A DNA stretch of 64,000 nt from Clostridium scatologenes (lineage in GTDB: Bacteria > Bacillota > Clostridia > Clostridiales > Clostridiaceae). Where the stretch lies: contig NZ_CP009933.1 in assembly GCF_000968375.1 (NCBI RefSeq), forward strand, positions 4,774,001-4,838,000, written 5' to 3'. A program made the position numbers and the translations under genes. Position 1 is the first letter of the stretch. Every line of letters starts with the position of its first letter. The notes beneath the pieces were generated by a model. The model ran no database searches. It saw only the letters and a list, made by a program, of their open reading frames with translations, and had not been told where the DNA came from. Below, in pieces: positions 63,354 through 64,000 of this stretch.

Positions 63354-64000
63354 ATGGAGAAAGTTTCAAAGGCTATGTCCTCAGAAACGATTGTTGAAAA
63401 AAATAATTTAAAATCTAATTTTCTTAAAAAAGGTATTTCAATAGCTCTTTTTTCAGGTCTTATGTACGGATTTTATTCAGCATTTTTAACCATGGGAATG
63501 AAGAAAGGAATATGGGCTGACTGGTATGGTGGCAATAAGGCAGGGTTATCTGCAATTGTTATAACATACGTATTAGCTGCACTTGGTAGTGCGGTAAACG
63601 ATACCTGCAGTGCTCTCTGGGCAGTGGGTTACGCAACTTTAAAAGGCAAGCTTGGAGATTTCTTTAGATGTCTTAAGACTAAGCCAGGTGGTGTAATGAT
63701 ATTAGCGGCCCTTATAGGTGGACCTATCTCAAGTACAGCTTATGTAGTAGCCTTACAAATGGCAGGCTCTATTGTTATTCCGATTACAGCACTTTGTCCA
63801 GCGATTGGTGCAATTCTAGGAAGAGTATTATTTAAACAAAAATTAAACAAACGTATGCTTACTGGTATTGGTATCTGCGTTTTATCTAGTTTTATGATTG
63901 GTAGTACTAGTATTGGTGGAGATGCTCCAAAGGGAATGTTCTTAGGACTTTGTATTGCTTTCATAGCAGCTCTTGGATGGGGATTTGAAGGCTGTGTAGC
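63354..64000 (+). CDS. DMT-like membrane permease (3' end outside window)
   Basis: Open frame from ATG at 63354 (after AAAGGAG) to the window end without a stop; 215 residues visible. About seven membrane helices so far (KKGISIALFSGLMYGFYSAFL, GLSAIVITYVLAALGSAV, GVMILAALIGGPISSTAYVVAL, VIPITALCPAIGAILG, GIGICVLSSFMIGS, GLCIAFIAALGWGF), with a repeat-like plan reminiscent of EamA/RhaT-type drug-metabolite transporters. Its promoter appears MerR-controlled, which suggests drug or metabolite export, but the family call is provisional. Confidence 0.7.
   Translation, partial: MEKVSKAMSSETIVEKNNLKSNFLKKGISIALFSGLMYGFYSAFLTMGMKKGIWADWYGGNKAGLSAIVITYVLAALGSAVNDTCSALWAVGYATLKGKLGDFFRCLKTKPGGVMILAALIGGPISSTAYVVALQMAGSIVIPITALCPAIGAILGRVLFKQKLNKRMLTGIGICVLSSFMIGSTSIGGDAPKGMFLGLCIAFIAALGWGFEGCV

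Noticed and set aside
1..64000. CRISPR arrays, tRNA or rRNA genes, insertion sequences
   Set aside because: I saw no regular spaced repeats, no tRNA-like cloverleaf or rRNA segments and no transposase frames.

Overview
The window is low-GC DNA with frequent TTG/GTG starts, strong AGGAGG-type ribosome binding sites and AGA as the usual arginine codon. It carries a Firmicutes-type type VII secretion locus, a SpoVA pair, an [FeFe]-hydrogenase maturase, a 2-enoate reductase and a T-box before proS. Together these point to a spore-forming, strictly anaerobic Clostridium (sensu stricto). I cannot fix the species. I saw no tRNA, rRNA, CRISPR array, insertion sequence or intact prophage.

Layout. (1) 1-11326: the distal half of a type VII (ESX/Yuk) secretion locus. 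It has essC (running in from upstream), an EsaA/YueB-like protein, a WXG100-like protein, a small Cys-containing helper, a WXG/LXG-type effector with a lipase-like C-terminus, and an ankyrin lipoprotein that is probably its immunity protein. Behind these lie the remains of a second effector and a small membrane protein that may be its immunity partner. (2) 11526-17031: ferredoxin-type aldo/keto reductase; a tandem DUF1540 gene behind an attenuator-like leader; LysE exporter with a MocR regulator; 23S rRNA m5U methyltransferase. (3) 17137-18666: a decayed XRE/ImmA module around a PC4-like gene. (4) 18855-27837: TetR with hydrolase and YdcZ; an Old Yellow Enzyme of foreign codon use, a SpoVAC-SpoVAE pair lacking SpoVAD, a zinc alcohol dehydrogenase, LysR, and a 2-hydroxyacid dehydrogenase, followed by scraps of deleted genes. 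(5) 28420-34967: complete L-rhamnose operon (rhaB, rhaA, rhaD, mutarotase, MFS permease) and an AraC regulator. (6) 35044-39427: MarR with hydrolase and amidohydrolase; GNAT; membrane-anchored hydrolase. (7) 39615-45106: D-xylonate (Dahms-type) operon with an IclR regulator. (8) 45269-50416: PadR and 2-enoate reductase, divergent; orphan PAS histidine kinase. (9) 50442-64000: T-box/proS, M20 amidohydrolase, ftsH, helD, hydE, malQ, Fe-alcohol dehydrogenase, MerR, and a DMT-like permease cut by the window end.

How it works together. Much of the middle is a chain of small regulator-plus-enzyme cassettes, several with a readable operator: MocR direct repeats before lysE, a TetR palindrome, paired MarR sites around a sigma-A promoter, IclR palindromes, and an ATGT-N8-ACAT PadR site on the enoate reductase promoter. 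Two MerR-type promoters with long spacers are also visible. The rhamnose and xylonate operons feed dihydroxyacetone phosphate/lactaldehyde and pyruvate/glycolaldehyde into central metabolism. The reductases and dehydrogenases offer sinks for reducing power. The type VII locus looks like an active, rearranging antagonism locus and is, with the DUF1540 leader, the best place to look for new biology.
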